Part shown: positions 1-6,429 of the stretch, piece after piece
Position numbering within the stretch: position 1 is the stretch's first letter
Layout: each line of letters opens with the position of its first letter
Source of the DNA: Clostridium sp. CAG:245
GTDB taxonomy: Bacteria > Bacillota > Clostridia > TANB77 > CAG-508
Assembly: GCA_000435175.1 (NCBI GenBank)
Contig: FR880072.1
Location: 92,809-113,046 of the forward strand
Length of the DNA: 20,238 nucleotides
Reading direction: 5' to 3'
Position numbers and translations under genes: made by a program
The notes under the pieces: generated by a model
Databases searched by the model: none
The model's input: the letters and a program-made list of their open reading frames with translations, nothing else
Told to the model about the DNA's origin: nothing

Positions 1-8
1 AAGCTGTT

Positions 9-305
9 ATGATTAATACTGCAGCATTCGAGCTTCTGTTTGGAGCTGCAGTTGTACTGGGCATACTTCTTATGGTAGCATCGCCCAGCAAGGTTCTCGG
101 AACGGTGATTCTTGTAGGAGGCGTTTCCTTCTACGTAATTGCCACCATGATGCTCCCCTATGCCAGCGTCATTGCTAGCTGGGCAGGCATCTTGGTCGCC
201 ATCTTGGCAGTGGTATGGGTGAAGCTTTTCACATACCGACGGTTGCACTGTCACGGTGCACACTGTCCGCAAGGTTGGCACCTAGTCTTGACTTACATCT
301 TGTAA
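9..305 (+). CDS. Small multi-pass membrane protein, possibly 5'-truncated
   Basis: This gene was not recognised. The 98 residues contain about three hydrophobic segments (roughly residues 7-25, 28-50 and 53-75). They are followed by a short basic stretch and a Cys/His-rich tail, CHGAHC near residues 80-85. The reading frame stays open to the left window edge and the 8 visible upstream bases hold no ribosome binding site, so ATG at 9 may be internal to a longer gene. Base composition is clearly richer in G+C than the bofA region that follows, with codons such as CTC, GGC and GCC, which suggests foreign origin. A strong hairpin with a T-run follows at 320-364. The protein is likely in the cytoplasmic membrane; its function is unknown. 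Confidence 0.5.
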   Translation: MINTAAFELLFGAAVVLGILLMVASPSKVLGTVILVGGVSFYVIATMMLPYASVIASWAGILVAILAVVWVKLFTYRRLHCHGAHCPQGWHLVLTYIL

Positions 306-319
306 GCTAGCTCTTGTAG

Positions 320-364
320 AATACAGCTTTTAACCATTACTATGGTAAAGGCTGTATTTTCTTA
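320..364 (+). terminator. Terminator after the 9-305 gene
   Basis: AATACAGC (320-327) pairs with GCTGTATT (351-358). ACCAT/ATGGT extends the stem inside, and TTTTCTT follows. The T-run favours the plus strand. The hairpin also lies just past the stop of bofA on the minus strand, where no good T-run follows, so its use in that direction is uncertain. Confidence 0.75.
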
Positions 365-370
365 TGTCAT

Positions 371-631
371 TTATATAAATATTGCAAGCACAGTGAGCAA
401 CACAGCCCCTGGTATTCCTAATATTCCTACAACCAGTGCAGTAACAACATTTATTCCTATATGTAATCCACACACTGTTCCTACTATGTTGATAACATAT
501 AACAATACAGCCCCCAAAAACGAATTTATTATCAATTTAGTAATTATTTTTATTGGAATTATAAATATTTTTCCTACTATAAATATTCCAATTATACACG
601 CCACATACACCAATAACATTTTAACGTCCAT
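371..631 (-). CDS. bofA: BofA family pro-sigma-K processing inhibitor
   Basis: This is an 86-residue hydrophobic protein with at least two membrane segments. It carries the BofA family signature: a SFLGAVLLYVIN segment, then GLHIGINVVTALVVGILGIP in the C-terminal half. In Bacillus subtilis BofA sits in the outer forespore membrane with SpoIVFA and holds the SpoIVFB protease inactive until late sporulation, delaying sigma-K activation. The start at 631 was chosen because a GGGGG-AAAGC spacer precedes that ATG and the length then matches the usual 87 residues or so. A longer in-frame start at 724 lacks support. The upstream DUF2508 gene is the usual neighbour (yaaL-bofA), which strengthens the call and suggests a spore-forming lineage. 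Confidence 0.88.
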   Translation of the reverse strand: MDVKMLLVYVACIIGIFIVGKIFIIPIKIITKLIINSFLGAVLLYVINIVGTVCGLHIGINVVTALVVGILGIPGAVLLTVLAIFI

Positions 632-745
632 GCTTTCCCCCATTCCGATGTTATCACATTCTATGTTTGTGCATGGACAAATATGATACTTTATAATGTC
701 ATTTATTTTAATAATACCCAACAATGTATTTAAATACGCACTACT

Positions 746-976
746 CTATGCTTCATATTTTATTTTTTCTATATTGCTTAATTCTATGTTACTCTCTTTT
801 GCCTTCTTTATTAAAAAATCCAGTCTTGCTTGATTCGCTTTTATTTGATATAAAAAATAATCAATTTGATCTTGCTCTGCATATTCATAATTCTTTATAT
901 TTAAATTTAGTTCCATCTTAGTTTTCAATATATTTACTATCAAATCTCTGTTTTTATCTTCCTGTTTTCCCCACAT
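746..976 (-). CDS. DUF2508 / YaaL-like small protein
   Basis: This is a 76-residue charged, largely helical protein. It has the pattern expected of the DUF2508 (YaaL) family: a central region with Asp-Tyr-Phe-Leu-Tyr-Gln-Ile followed by KANQARLDFLIKKAKE. The role of the family is not established; it is known mainly as the gene just upstream of bofA in Firmicutes, exactly the arrangement here. The ATG at 976 is preceded by GGGGGA with a 7-base gap. A TTG at 991 would only add five residues. The 114 bases between this gene and bofA show no clear promoter, so the two are probably co-transcribed. Confidence 0.75.
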   Translation of the reverse strand: MWGKQEDKNRDLIVNILKTKMELNLNIKNYEYAEQDQIDYFLYQIKANQARLDFLIKKAKESNIELSNIEKIKYEA

Positions 977-1032
977 TGTATTATCCCCCAATCTATTACT
1001 ATTATATTAATTTTTTTCCAATTTATTCTTGT

Positions 1033-1896
1033 TCATCTAATAATTGTATAAATAATAGTTCCAATTGACTGTATCACAAATAAGTTTAGTAAATTTGATG
1101 TTAATAGATTGTTTGTAGCCTCTATTACACCAATTTTGTTTGCCATTTCTGTATTTTTCTTTTTTTCTTTTCGTTGTGCTTCTATAAATGTTATTAATTC
1201 TGGAATACTAGTTATAAAACCTAATAATATTCCTAGTACTAATTCTGGTAGTCCAAACGTATTACATAAATTTGTAAGGCTGTTGCTTAGTAATTCTCCT
1301 ACAAAATATAAAAGCCCTGCAATTATTAGCAATGCAATCCAATAAAAAATTAAATTATTTCTTTTTATTTTTTTCTCTTCCTCTATTTCCTCTTCTAAGT
1401 CTTCTTTTTTTATTTTCTCATCTTCTTTTTCTAGATAAATTTTGTGTACATTATGATTTATATAATAAAATACAACTAGTAAAATTAGAAAGATTACAAC
1501 ACTTGTAATACCTAAAGTCACATTAAAAATTGCAAGCACTAATGGAATTATTATTGTCGCAATAACTAAAAAAATATCGATTGAAATTGCTCTATTCCTT
1601 AAAAATTTTTGATTCTTATTTAAATAAATTGCAAAAATATATTGTATTAAATTGATAATATTTGAACTTAAAATATTGTACACACTTGTTCCAATTAGTC
1701 CACTAGCAGCTGAAAATGAAACTGTTAAGAGTTCTGGTACAGATGTGGCAAATCCTGCTATATTTCCACTAGCCTTTGGGCTTAATTTTAATGCAATGGA
1801 AATCTTTCTCAAAACCGGTACAAGCATATATTTAGATATAGTAACTATTCCTAAAGAAAAAATTATAAATTTGACAAATTCTAAAATAAGATTCAT
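1033..1896 (-). CDS. Cation/Ca2+ exchanger (CaCA superfamily) membrane protein
   Basis: This is a 287-residue integral membrane protein with two homologous halves. The first half holds GFATSVPELLTVSFSA followed by SSNIINLI; the second holds GFITSIPELITF followed by TNNLLTSNLLNLF. These are the alpha-1 and alpha-2 repeats (G-x-x-T-S-x-P-E-L) that form the ion site in Na+/Ca2+ exchangers and relatives. A charged cytoplasmic loop rich in Glu and Lys (about residues 150-180) separates the halves, as usual for the superfamily. The ion specificity cannot be read from sequence. The start at 1896 lies 5 bases after GGAGG; the adjacent ATG at 1899 would be too close to it. It is divergent from serS and may be the first gene of a minus-strand unit with the DUF2508 gene and bofA. 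Confidence 0.8.
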   Translation of the reverse strand: MNLILEFVKFIIFSLGIVTISKYMLVPVLRKISIALKLSPKASGNIAGFATSVPELLTVSFSAASGLIGTSVYNILSSNIINLIQYIFAIYLNKNQKFLRNRAISIDIFLVIATIIIPLVLAIFNVTLGITSVVIFLILLVVFYYINHNVHKIYLEKEDEKIKKEDLEEEIEEEKKIKRNNLIFYWIALLIIAGLLYFVGELLSNSLTNLCNTFGLPELVLGILLGFITSIPELITFIEAQRKEKKKNTEMANKIGVIEATNNLLTSNLLNLFVIQSIGTIIYTIIR

Positions 1897-1954
1897 CATA
1901 TCCTCCAAAACAATTTATTTTATCATCTATTCTTTACATATTAGCCCAATTTTA

Positions 1955-1983
1955 TTTACTTTTTCTAAATTTTGTTATATAAT
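1955..1983 (+). promoter_or_regulatory. Promoter of serS
   Basis: TTTACT at 1955-1960, a 17-base spacer and TATAAT at 1978-1983. Transcription would start near 1990, giving a leader of about 125 bases before serS. Confidence 0.65.
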
Positions 1984-1989
1984 GTTTTC

Positions 1990-2116
1990 ATTGAAAAGGC
2001 GTAAGTGTAATTCGCCCTTATGTTTTTGCATAGGGGTGTCTTTTTATAGTTTGAATAATAAAAATAAATTTCGCCCAAGAAAGGGCGTCCCTAATGGGCG
2101 AAAAGGAGTGTATGTT
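1990..2116 (+). promoter_or_regulatory. Structured serS leader with attenuator-like alternative hairpins
   Basis: Three mutually exclusive pairings are visible. CCCTTATG (2015-2022) pairs with CATAGGGG (2029-2036) and is followed by TGTCTTTTTA, an intrinsic-terminator shape. AAGGCG (1996-2001) can instead pair with CGCC(C)TT (2013-2019), consuming the left arm of that terminator. Further on, TTCGCCCA (2070-2077) pairs perfectly with TGGGCGAA (2095-2102), ending just before the SD sequence AAGGAG; an alternative is CGCCC (2072-2076) with GGGCG (2083-2087). No T-box sequence is visible, although T-boxes commonly control tRNA synthetase genes in this phylum. The ligand, if any, is unknown. Confidence 0.5.
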
Positions 2117-3406
2117 ATGATAGACATTAAATTTTTAAGAGAAAATCCAGATGTTGTTAAGCAAAACATTAAGAATAAGTTTCAAGAGCAAAAGCTTCAT
2201 TTAGTTGATGAAGTTATTGCTCTTGATAAAGAAAGCAGAGCTTGCAAGATGCATGGAGATGAGCTTCGTTCTAAGAGAAAATCTCTTAGCGATAAAATTG
2301 GTAGCCTTATGAAAGAAGGCAGAAAAGATGAAGCTGAAGCTATTAAAGCTGAAGTTAAAGCTATTAATGATGAGCTTGTTGTAAACGAAGAAAAAGAAGA
2401 AAAATTTGCAAGTGAAATCAAAGAAAGAATGATGAAAATTCCTAACATAATAGATCCATCAGTTCCAATCGGAAAAGACGATTCTGAAAATGTTGAAGTT
2501 CAAAGATTTGGAGAACCCAAAGTTCCAGATTATGAAATTCCATATCATGCAGATATTATAGAAAAATTAAACGGAATGGATAAAGAATCTGCAGGACGTA
2601 CTAGTGGTGTTGGTTTCTATTATTTAATTGGAGACATTGCTAGACTTCATGAAGCAATGCTTGCATGTGCTAGAGATTACATGATTAATGCTGGTTTCAC
2701 ATATGCAATTCCACCATTCATGATTCGTAGTGATGTTGTTACAGGTGTTATGAGCTTTGAAGAAATGGATGCCATGATGTATAAAATAGAAGGCGAAGAC
2801 CTATATTTAATAGGAACTTCAGAGCATTCAATGATTGGTAGATTTAAGGACCAAATTTTAAAGAAAGCGGATCTTCCAATTACAATGACATCTTATTCTC
2901 CATGTTTTAGAAAAGAAATTGGTTCACACGGCCTAGAAGAAAGAGGATTATACCGTGTTCATCAATTTGAAAAGCAAGAAATGATTGTTTTATGCGAACC
3001 AGAAGATTCAATGAACTGGTACAATAAAATGTGGAAGTTAAGTGTAGACTTATTCAGAAGTTGGAATGTTCCAGTCAGACAACTTGATTGTTGCAGTGGT
3101 GATTTAGCTGATTTAAAAGTAAAATCTTGCGATATTGAGGCATGGAGTCCAAGACAAAAAAAATACTTCGAAGTTTGTAGCTGTTCAACTTTAGGAGATG
3201 CTCAGGCACGTAGATTAGGGATTCGTGTAAAGGGTGAAAAAGGAAACTACTATCCTCACACTCTAAACAATACAGTAGTCGCTACTCCTAGAGGACTTAT
3301 AGCAGTTATAGAAAATAACTACAACGAAGACGGAAGCATAACAGTTCCAGAAGTTTTACGTCCATACATGGGTGGAACAGAAATAATAAAACCTAAAAAT
3401 AAATAA
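2117..3406 (+). CDS. serS: Seryl-tRNA synthetase
   Basis: The 429-residue product charges tRNA-Ser with serine in the cytoplasm. An N-terminal antiparallel coiled-coil arm, rich in Lys and Glu (about residues 30-105), is followed by a class II catalytic domain. TSE lies at 234-236, motif 2 (FRKEIGSHG...RGLYRVHQFEKQE) at 264-288, and motif 3 around 384-400 (NNTVVATPRGLIAVIEN). The length fits the family. Motif 2 has IGSHG where bacterial enzymes usually have AGSAG, and motif 3 is not the common bacterial LNGSG form, so this is a less common subtype. The ATG at 2117 lies 8 bases after GGAG; the upstream in-frame extension runs through the leader hairpins and is not coding. A terminator follows at 3420-3459. 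Confidence 0.93.
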   Translation: MIDIKFLRENPDVVKQNIKNKFQEQKLHLVDEVIALDKESRACKMHGDELRSKRKSLSDKIGSLMKEGRKDEAEAIKAEVKAINDELVVNEEKEEKFASEIKERMMKIPNIIDPSVPIGKDDSENVEVQRFGEPKVPDYEIPYHADIIEKLNGMDKESAGRTSGVGFYYLIGDIARLHEAMLACARDYMINAGFTYAIPPFMIRSDVVTGVMSFEEMDAMMYKIEGEDLYLIGTSEHSMIGRFKDQILKKADLPITMTSYSPCFRKEIGSHGLEERGLYRVHQFEKQEMIVLCEPEDSMNWYNKMWKLSVDLFRSWNVPVRQLDCCSGDLADLKVKSCDIEAWSPRQKKYFEVCSCSTLGDAQARRLGIRVKGEKGNYYPHTLNNTVVATPRGLIAVIENNYNEDGSITVPEVLRPYMGGTEIIKPKNK

Positions 3407-3419
3407 TATTTTATATTAA

Positions 3420-3459
3420 AAAAAGACTAATTTTTATAAATTAAAATTAGTCTTTTTCT
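3420..3459 (+). terminator. Terminator after serS
   Basis: A 15-bp perfect stem, with AAAAAGACTAATTTT at 3420-3434 and its complement at 3443-3457, ends in a T-run. The arms closely resemble those at 6309-6424 downstream of gltX. Confidence 0.88.
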
Positions 3460-3511
3460 AAAAATTTTTTTGAAATTTTCATTTACATTTCTTGCTTTTC
3501 TCCCATATACC

Positions 3512-3540
3512 TTGATTCTCCCCACTTTCCGTGATATAAT
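3512..3540 (+). promoter_or_regulatory. Promoter of the purA-like gene
   Basis: TTGATT at 3512-3517, a 17-base spacer ending in GTGA, and TATAAT at 3535-3540 (extended -10, TGA-TATAAT). It gives a short leader and lies after the serS terminator, so the gene is expressed on its own. Confidence 0.75.
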
Positions 3541-3603
3541 CTTTGACGGTATCGTTTTATGTAACTTTAACATGACAATTGTCTATAAAGGAGGTTTAGT
3601 TTT

Positions 3604-4905
3604 ATGGCTAACGTTACCGTTATTGTTGGAACTCAATGGGGAAACGAAGGAAAAGGACGTATTGCCCACCAAGTTTCTAAGGAGTGCATTGCAGTTCGTG
3701 GAACAGGTAGTAGTAAAGCTGGTCACACCGTAATGATTGGTGGTCAAAAGTTTACTTTGCACTTGCTTCCTGCGGCAATTGTATTGCCAAACACTCAATG
3801 TATTATCGGTCCAGGCGTCGTAATTGACTTATCTATCCTTGCCACAGAAATAAAAACTCTACAGGCAATGGGTGTTAAAGTCTCTCCCGAACGTCTAATT
3901 ATCAGTCCTCGGGCTCACATCATTCTGCCATACCACATTAACATGGATAAAATGCACGAAGAATTGAAGGGCTCCAATAAATTAGGTACTACCCTAAGTG
4001 GAGTTGGTCCATGTTATTCTGATAAGGTAAACCGCATCGGCATTCGCATGATAGATTTTGCAAGCTTGAATATTCAGGAGCTTATCACTCGCATTTCTCA
4101 CATTATCAAGATTGACAATGTGATTTTGAATGCATTTTCTCCTGAAAACACAATCACGAAAATCCATACCCTTATCGATGACAGCATTTTAAGTTATCGC
4201 AGTTTGATTGTTCCCTACATTCGTGATGAACGACCTATACTTAATTCTGCACTTTGCAACGATGATAAAATAGTAGTTGAGGGTTCACAGTCTTTTTACT
4301 TGGATGTAGACCAGGGTGACTACCCTTATGTTACCTCTTCGAGTCCGAGTACTTCTGGAACTTTGGCAGCTGCTGGAATAGGTCCTGTCTACGTCCGCGA
4401 TGTGTTGGGGGTTGCAAAAGCCTATTGTTCTCGCGCCGGCGAAGGTCCTTTTAACACAGAGCAATTTGGTAGCACCGCTAATGCAATACGCAAAATAGGC
4501 CACGAATTTAATGCTGATGGAAGCCCTCGTAGAGTTGGTTGGCTCGACTTGGTCCGTCTTAAAAACGCAGTCATCCAGGATGGCATCACCGAATTGTGTT
4601 TAATGCACATGGATGACCTTGGGAAAATCGGCTGGAAATTGGGGGAAATTAAAGTATGTACTTCGTATATATATAGTCAACCCCACAATTGGCCGATAAC
4701 AATTGACTATGTTCCCGTTGACTCGGAGAATTGCGAACCTATTTACAAAAGTTTTAAGCAAGGTTGGGATACTTCTGGTTGTACAGATTACGACTCTCTG
4801 CCTCAGCCCGCTAAAAATTTTATCGAGTTCATTGAAGAATACTTGGAGATTCCTGTTATGTATATTGGAATCGGCCCTGATGTTCATGACATCATCATCA
4901 AATAA
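3604..4905 (+). CDS. purA: Divergent adenylosuccinate synthetase (PurA family)
   Basis: Canonical PurA joins IMP and aspartate using GTP in AMP synthesis. This 433-residue protein has the full family length and fold motifs: GTQWGNEGKGR (9-19), AGHT (39-42), GVGPCYSDKVNRIGIR (133-148), EGSQS (226-230), YPYVTSS (240-246), AYCSRAGEGPFNTE (273-286) and PRRVGWLDL. Several key positions differ from the usual pattern. The catalytic Asp of GDEGKG is Asn14. The QGGHNAGHT loop reads GTGSSKAGHT. The aspartate loop TTGRPRR reads ADGSPRR (304-310). The base-recognition motif TKLD reads MHMD (334-337). GPDR reads GPDV (425-428). His41 is kept. The gene is G+C-richer than its neighbours, uses CGC and CGT codons, and has its own promoter, SD (AAGGAGG) and terminator, suggesting transfer. 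It may be an active variant, an altered-specificity relative or an impaired enzyme. Confidence 0.85.
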   Translation: MANVTVIVGTQWGNEGKGRIAHQVSKECIAVRGTGSSKAGHTVMIGGQKFTLHLLPAAIVLPNTQCIIGPGVVIDLSILATEIKTLQAMGVKVSPERLIISPRAHIILPYHINMDKMHEELKGSNKLGTTLSGVGPCYSDKVNRIGIRMIDFASLNIQELITRISHIIKIDNVILNAFSPENTITKIHTLIDDSILSYRSLIVPYIRDERPILNSALCNDDKIVVEGSQSFYLDVDQGDYPYVTSSSPSTSGTLAAAGIGPVYVRDVLGVAKAYCSRAGEGPFNTEQFGSTANAIRKIGHEFNADGSPRRVGWLDLVRLKNAVIQDGITELCLMHMDDLGKIGWKLGEIKVCTSYIYSQPHNWPITIDYVPVDSENCEPIYKSFKQGWDTSGCTDYDSLPQPAKNFIEFIEEYLEIPVMYIGIGPDVHDIIIK

Positions 4906-4935
4906 CACATACCACTACGTTGCATAAAACCATAC

Positions 4936-4966
4936 CGAGGAGGCAAATTTTGCCTCCTTCTTTATA
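4936..4966 (+). terminator. Terminator after the purA-like gene
   Basis: AGGAGGCA (4938-4945) pairs with TGCCTCCT (4951-4958), followed by TCTTTAT. The next 120 bases to the engB promoter show nothing I can name. Confidence 0.8.
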
Positions 4967-5090
4967 CTTTATAAACTTATTTGTGTAAACTCAAACATTG
5001 GCTTGACTATAAGAATAAATTCTACTTTTAGAACTAAACTAAAATTTACTTTTGGAATTAACTATACAAACATTTTTCTATGGATTCTAA

Positions 5091-5119
5091 TTGTTTTTAA
5101 TTATCTAGTATGGTATAAT
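5091..5119 (+). promoter_or_regulatory. Promoter of engB
   Basis: TTGTTT at 5091-5096, a 17-base spacer and TATAAT at 5114-5119. TGG directly precedes the -10, making an extended -10 (TGn-TATAAT). Confidence 0.6.
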
Positions 5120-5183
5120 TTATACGGTTATAAAATTTAATTGAAAGGAAAATCAGGTATTGTATACTGGTTAAACATATAAT

Positions 5184-5765
5184 ATGATAGTAAAAAATCC
5201 TAAATTTGAAATTTCAGCAGTGAAGCCTTCTCAATATCCTCAAAACGATATGCCTCAAATTGTTTTAGTTGGGAAATCTAATGTTGGCAAATCTAGCTTT
5301 ATAAACACAATGTTAAATAGAAAAAAATTAGCAAGAACAAGCTCAGAGCCTGGCAAAACAAGACAAATAAACTTCTACAATGTAGATAATAACTTTTATT
5401 TCGTTGATTTACCCGGATATGGATATAGCAAAATGTCAAAACAAGAGCAAGTTAAAGTTGGAAACTTTATTGAAGAATACTTGTCAAAATGTAAAAAAAT
5501 CTCATTAATAGTTTTTTTAATAGATATTCGTCATTCACCAACAGAAAATGATAGATTAATGTACCAATATATTATAAATACAAATTCACCTTGTTTAATA
5601 GTAGCAAACAAATCTGATAAAATAGCAGTTACTAAAGTTTCTGGGGTTCTAGAAGATTTACAACAAGAATTAAACCCATTAAAAGATTTAACATTCTTGC
5701 CTTTTTCAGCAGAAAGAAAAATATACAGTGAAGATGTGTGGAATTATATTGAAAATTATATTTAG
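5184..5765 (+). CDS. engB: Ribosome biogenesis GTPase EngB/YsxC/YihA
   Basis: The 193-residue TrmE-Era-like GTPase is of the EngB (YsxC) family, which acts in assembly of the large ribosomal subunit in the cytoplasm. The G1 P-loop GKSNVGKSS is at 30-38, the G3 motif DLPG followed by YGYSK is at 75-83, and the G4 motif NKSD is at 142-145. The family's TSSEPGKTRQINFY switch region is intact. Length and N-terminus (about 24 residues before the GTPase core) match the family, so ATG at 5184 is right; an in-frame stop lies at 5172-5174. No convincing SD precedes it, only GGTTAAAC, which is unusual here. It is usually found beside clpX or lon, but here it stands alone after the purA-like unit. Confidence 0.95.
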   Translation: MIVKNPKFEISAVKPSQYPQNDMPQIVLVGKSNVGKSSFINTMLNRKKLARTSSEPGKTRQINFYNVDNNFYFVDLPGYGYSKMSKQEQVKVGNFIEEYLSKCKKISLIVFLIDIRHSPTENDRLMYQYIINTNSPCLIVANKSDKIAVTKVSGVLEDLQQELNPLKDLTFLPFSAERKIYSEDVWNYIENYI

Positions 5766-5790
5766 ATTTTTGGGATAATTATTACGCATT

Positions 5791-5831
5791 AAGGTTAGTA
5801 TATTTTATTTATAATACTAATCTTATTTTTA
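5791..5831 (+). terminator. Terminator after engB
   Basis: AAGGTTAGTAT (5791-5801) pairs with ATACTAATCTT (5814-5824), followed by ATTTTTA. The stem has 11 pairs including one G-T. Confidence 0.7.
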
Positions 5832-5864
5832 TTTGAATAAATCTGAGAAAAAATGCATTTTTTG

Positions 5865-5893
5865 TTGAATTTTGTCGAATTTCGTGATATAAT
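5865..5893 (+). promoter_or_regulatory. Promoter of the 5942-6178 orphan gene
   Basis: TTGAAT at 5865-5870, a 17-base spacer ending in GTGA, and TATAAT at 5888-5893 (extended -10). The spacer end and -10 nearly match those of the purA-like gene. A small CTCCTC-ttt-GAGGAG hairpin (5907-5921) lies near the predicted transcript start. Confidence 0.75.
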
Positions 5894-5941
5894 ACAGCAA
5901 TATTAACTCCTCTTTGAGGAGATTTCGAAAGGGGATTTTTT

Positions 5942-6178
5942 ATGTCATTGAATCTTTGTACTCCTCGTAGGGCCAGAATGGCAATGTTTGAAGATTCAGC
6001 GCATCGGGATGTCGCTTTTGCCACAATTGGGGACAAATACGTTAACGTACTTGTCCAAAGGGTTGAAGGCAACGCAAAGGCACTTCTCGTCTCTTTGACC
6101 GGTAGTTTTCACTATGATTCTCTGGTCAAGAAAGCCATTGAGGATATGGGCGGTTCTTGGATGCCTGCCATCGAATAA
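5942..6178 (+). CDS. Orphan small protein, 78 residues
   Basis: This gene was not recognised. The protein appears soluble: no signal peptide or membrane segment, with a basic N-terminal part (CTPRRARMAM, residues 6-15). A likely beta region (DVAFATIGDKYVNVLVQRVE, about 23-42) and a C-terminal helix (SLVKKAIEDM, about 59-68) follow. I treat it as a real gene because it forms a complete transcription unit. There is a consensus promoter 50 bases upstream, a GGGG SD 7 bases before the ATG, and a very strong terminator 50 bases after the stop. Base use is clearly richer in G+C than engB and gltX on either side, pointing to acquisition from another genome. The minus-strand reading frame over the same bases has no comparable signals. 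Confidence 0.65.
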   Translation: MSLNLCTPRRARMAMFEDSAHRDVAFATIGDKYVNVLVQRVEGNAKALLVSLTGSFHYDSLVKKAIEDMGGSWMPAIE

Positions 6179-6228
6179 CCAACCTCATGTTGCCAATACG
6201 GTAACTTAGCCTCAATGTACTCCCTTCT

Positions 6229-6270
6229 CCCCCGCCGGATGCATTTGCATTTCGGCGGGGGATTTTTTTA
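6229..6270 (+). terminator. Strong terminator after the 5942-6178 gene
   Basis: CCCCCGCCG (6229-6237) pairs with CGGCGGGGG (6253-6261). ATGCA/TGCAT continues the stem almost to the loop, and ATTTTTTTA follows. It is by far the most G+C-rich hairpin in the window. Confidence 0.92.
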
Positions 6271-6308
6271 TTTCCAAATAAATTATTTCCTATACAAACT
6301 TTTATTAC

Positions 6309-6424
6309 AAAAAGACTAATTTCAATTTTTTTAATAAGGTCAAGCTCGCCTTTTGAGGAGTCCGTTAGGACCTCTTACCAAGAGCACCGTGCCGTAATTT
6401 TTATAAATTGAAATTAGTCTTTTT
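6309..6424 (-). terminator. gltX terminator arms split by a 76-nt G+C-rich insert
   Basis: A perfect 20-bp inverted repeat (6309-6328 and 6405-6424) ends in T-runs on both strands. Its arms match the serS terminator type (AAAAAGACTAATTT). Instead of a short loop it encloses 76 bases, of which about 59 (6336-6394) are more than half G+C. The insert can fold: GAGG/CCTC and TCC/GGA around a GTTA loop (6355-6374), with GCTC (6344-6347) pairing with GAGC (6382-6385). TAAT stands at both insert borders. Confidence 0.7.
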
Positions 6425-6429
6425 TAATA

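Noticed and set aside
342..686. Plus-strand open frame opposite bofA
   Set aside because: It has no SD or promoter, and the opposite strand encodes a recognisable BofA protein. It is a shadow of an AT-rich membrane gene.
1652..2116. Long N-terminal extension of the serS reading frame
   Set aside because: It runs antisense through the exchanger gene, the serS promoter and the leader hairpins. The family N-terminus (MIDIKFLREN) starts at 2117 behind an SD.
1990..2116. T-box riboswitch before serS
   Set aside because: The leader is too short and no T-box consensus (GGTGG-N-ACCGCG type) is visible. The alternative hairpins are described without assigning a class.
3604..4905. Phage Z-genome (2-aminoadenine) cluster around the purA-like gene
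   Set aside because: None of the partner genes (mazZ, datZ, dpoZ) or any phage gene is nearby; only the altered PurA residues hint at it, so it is kept as a question about this enzyme alone.
3604..6178. Chimeric assembly as the cause of G+C-rich genes between AT-rich ones
   Set aside because: The G+C-rich genes occur several times, each as an intact unit with promoter and terminator and with AT-rich sequence resuming on both sides. A mis-join would give one abrupt switch. Read-level data would settle it.
6336..6394. Known self-cleaving ribozyme (hammerhead, twister, pistol) in the terminator insert
   Set aside because: I compared the insert by eye with the conserved cores I know and found no match on either strand; only a generic folded element can be claimed.
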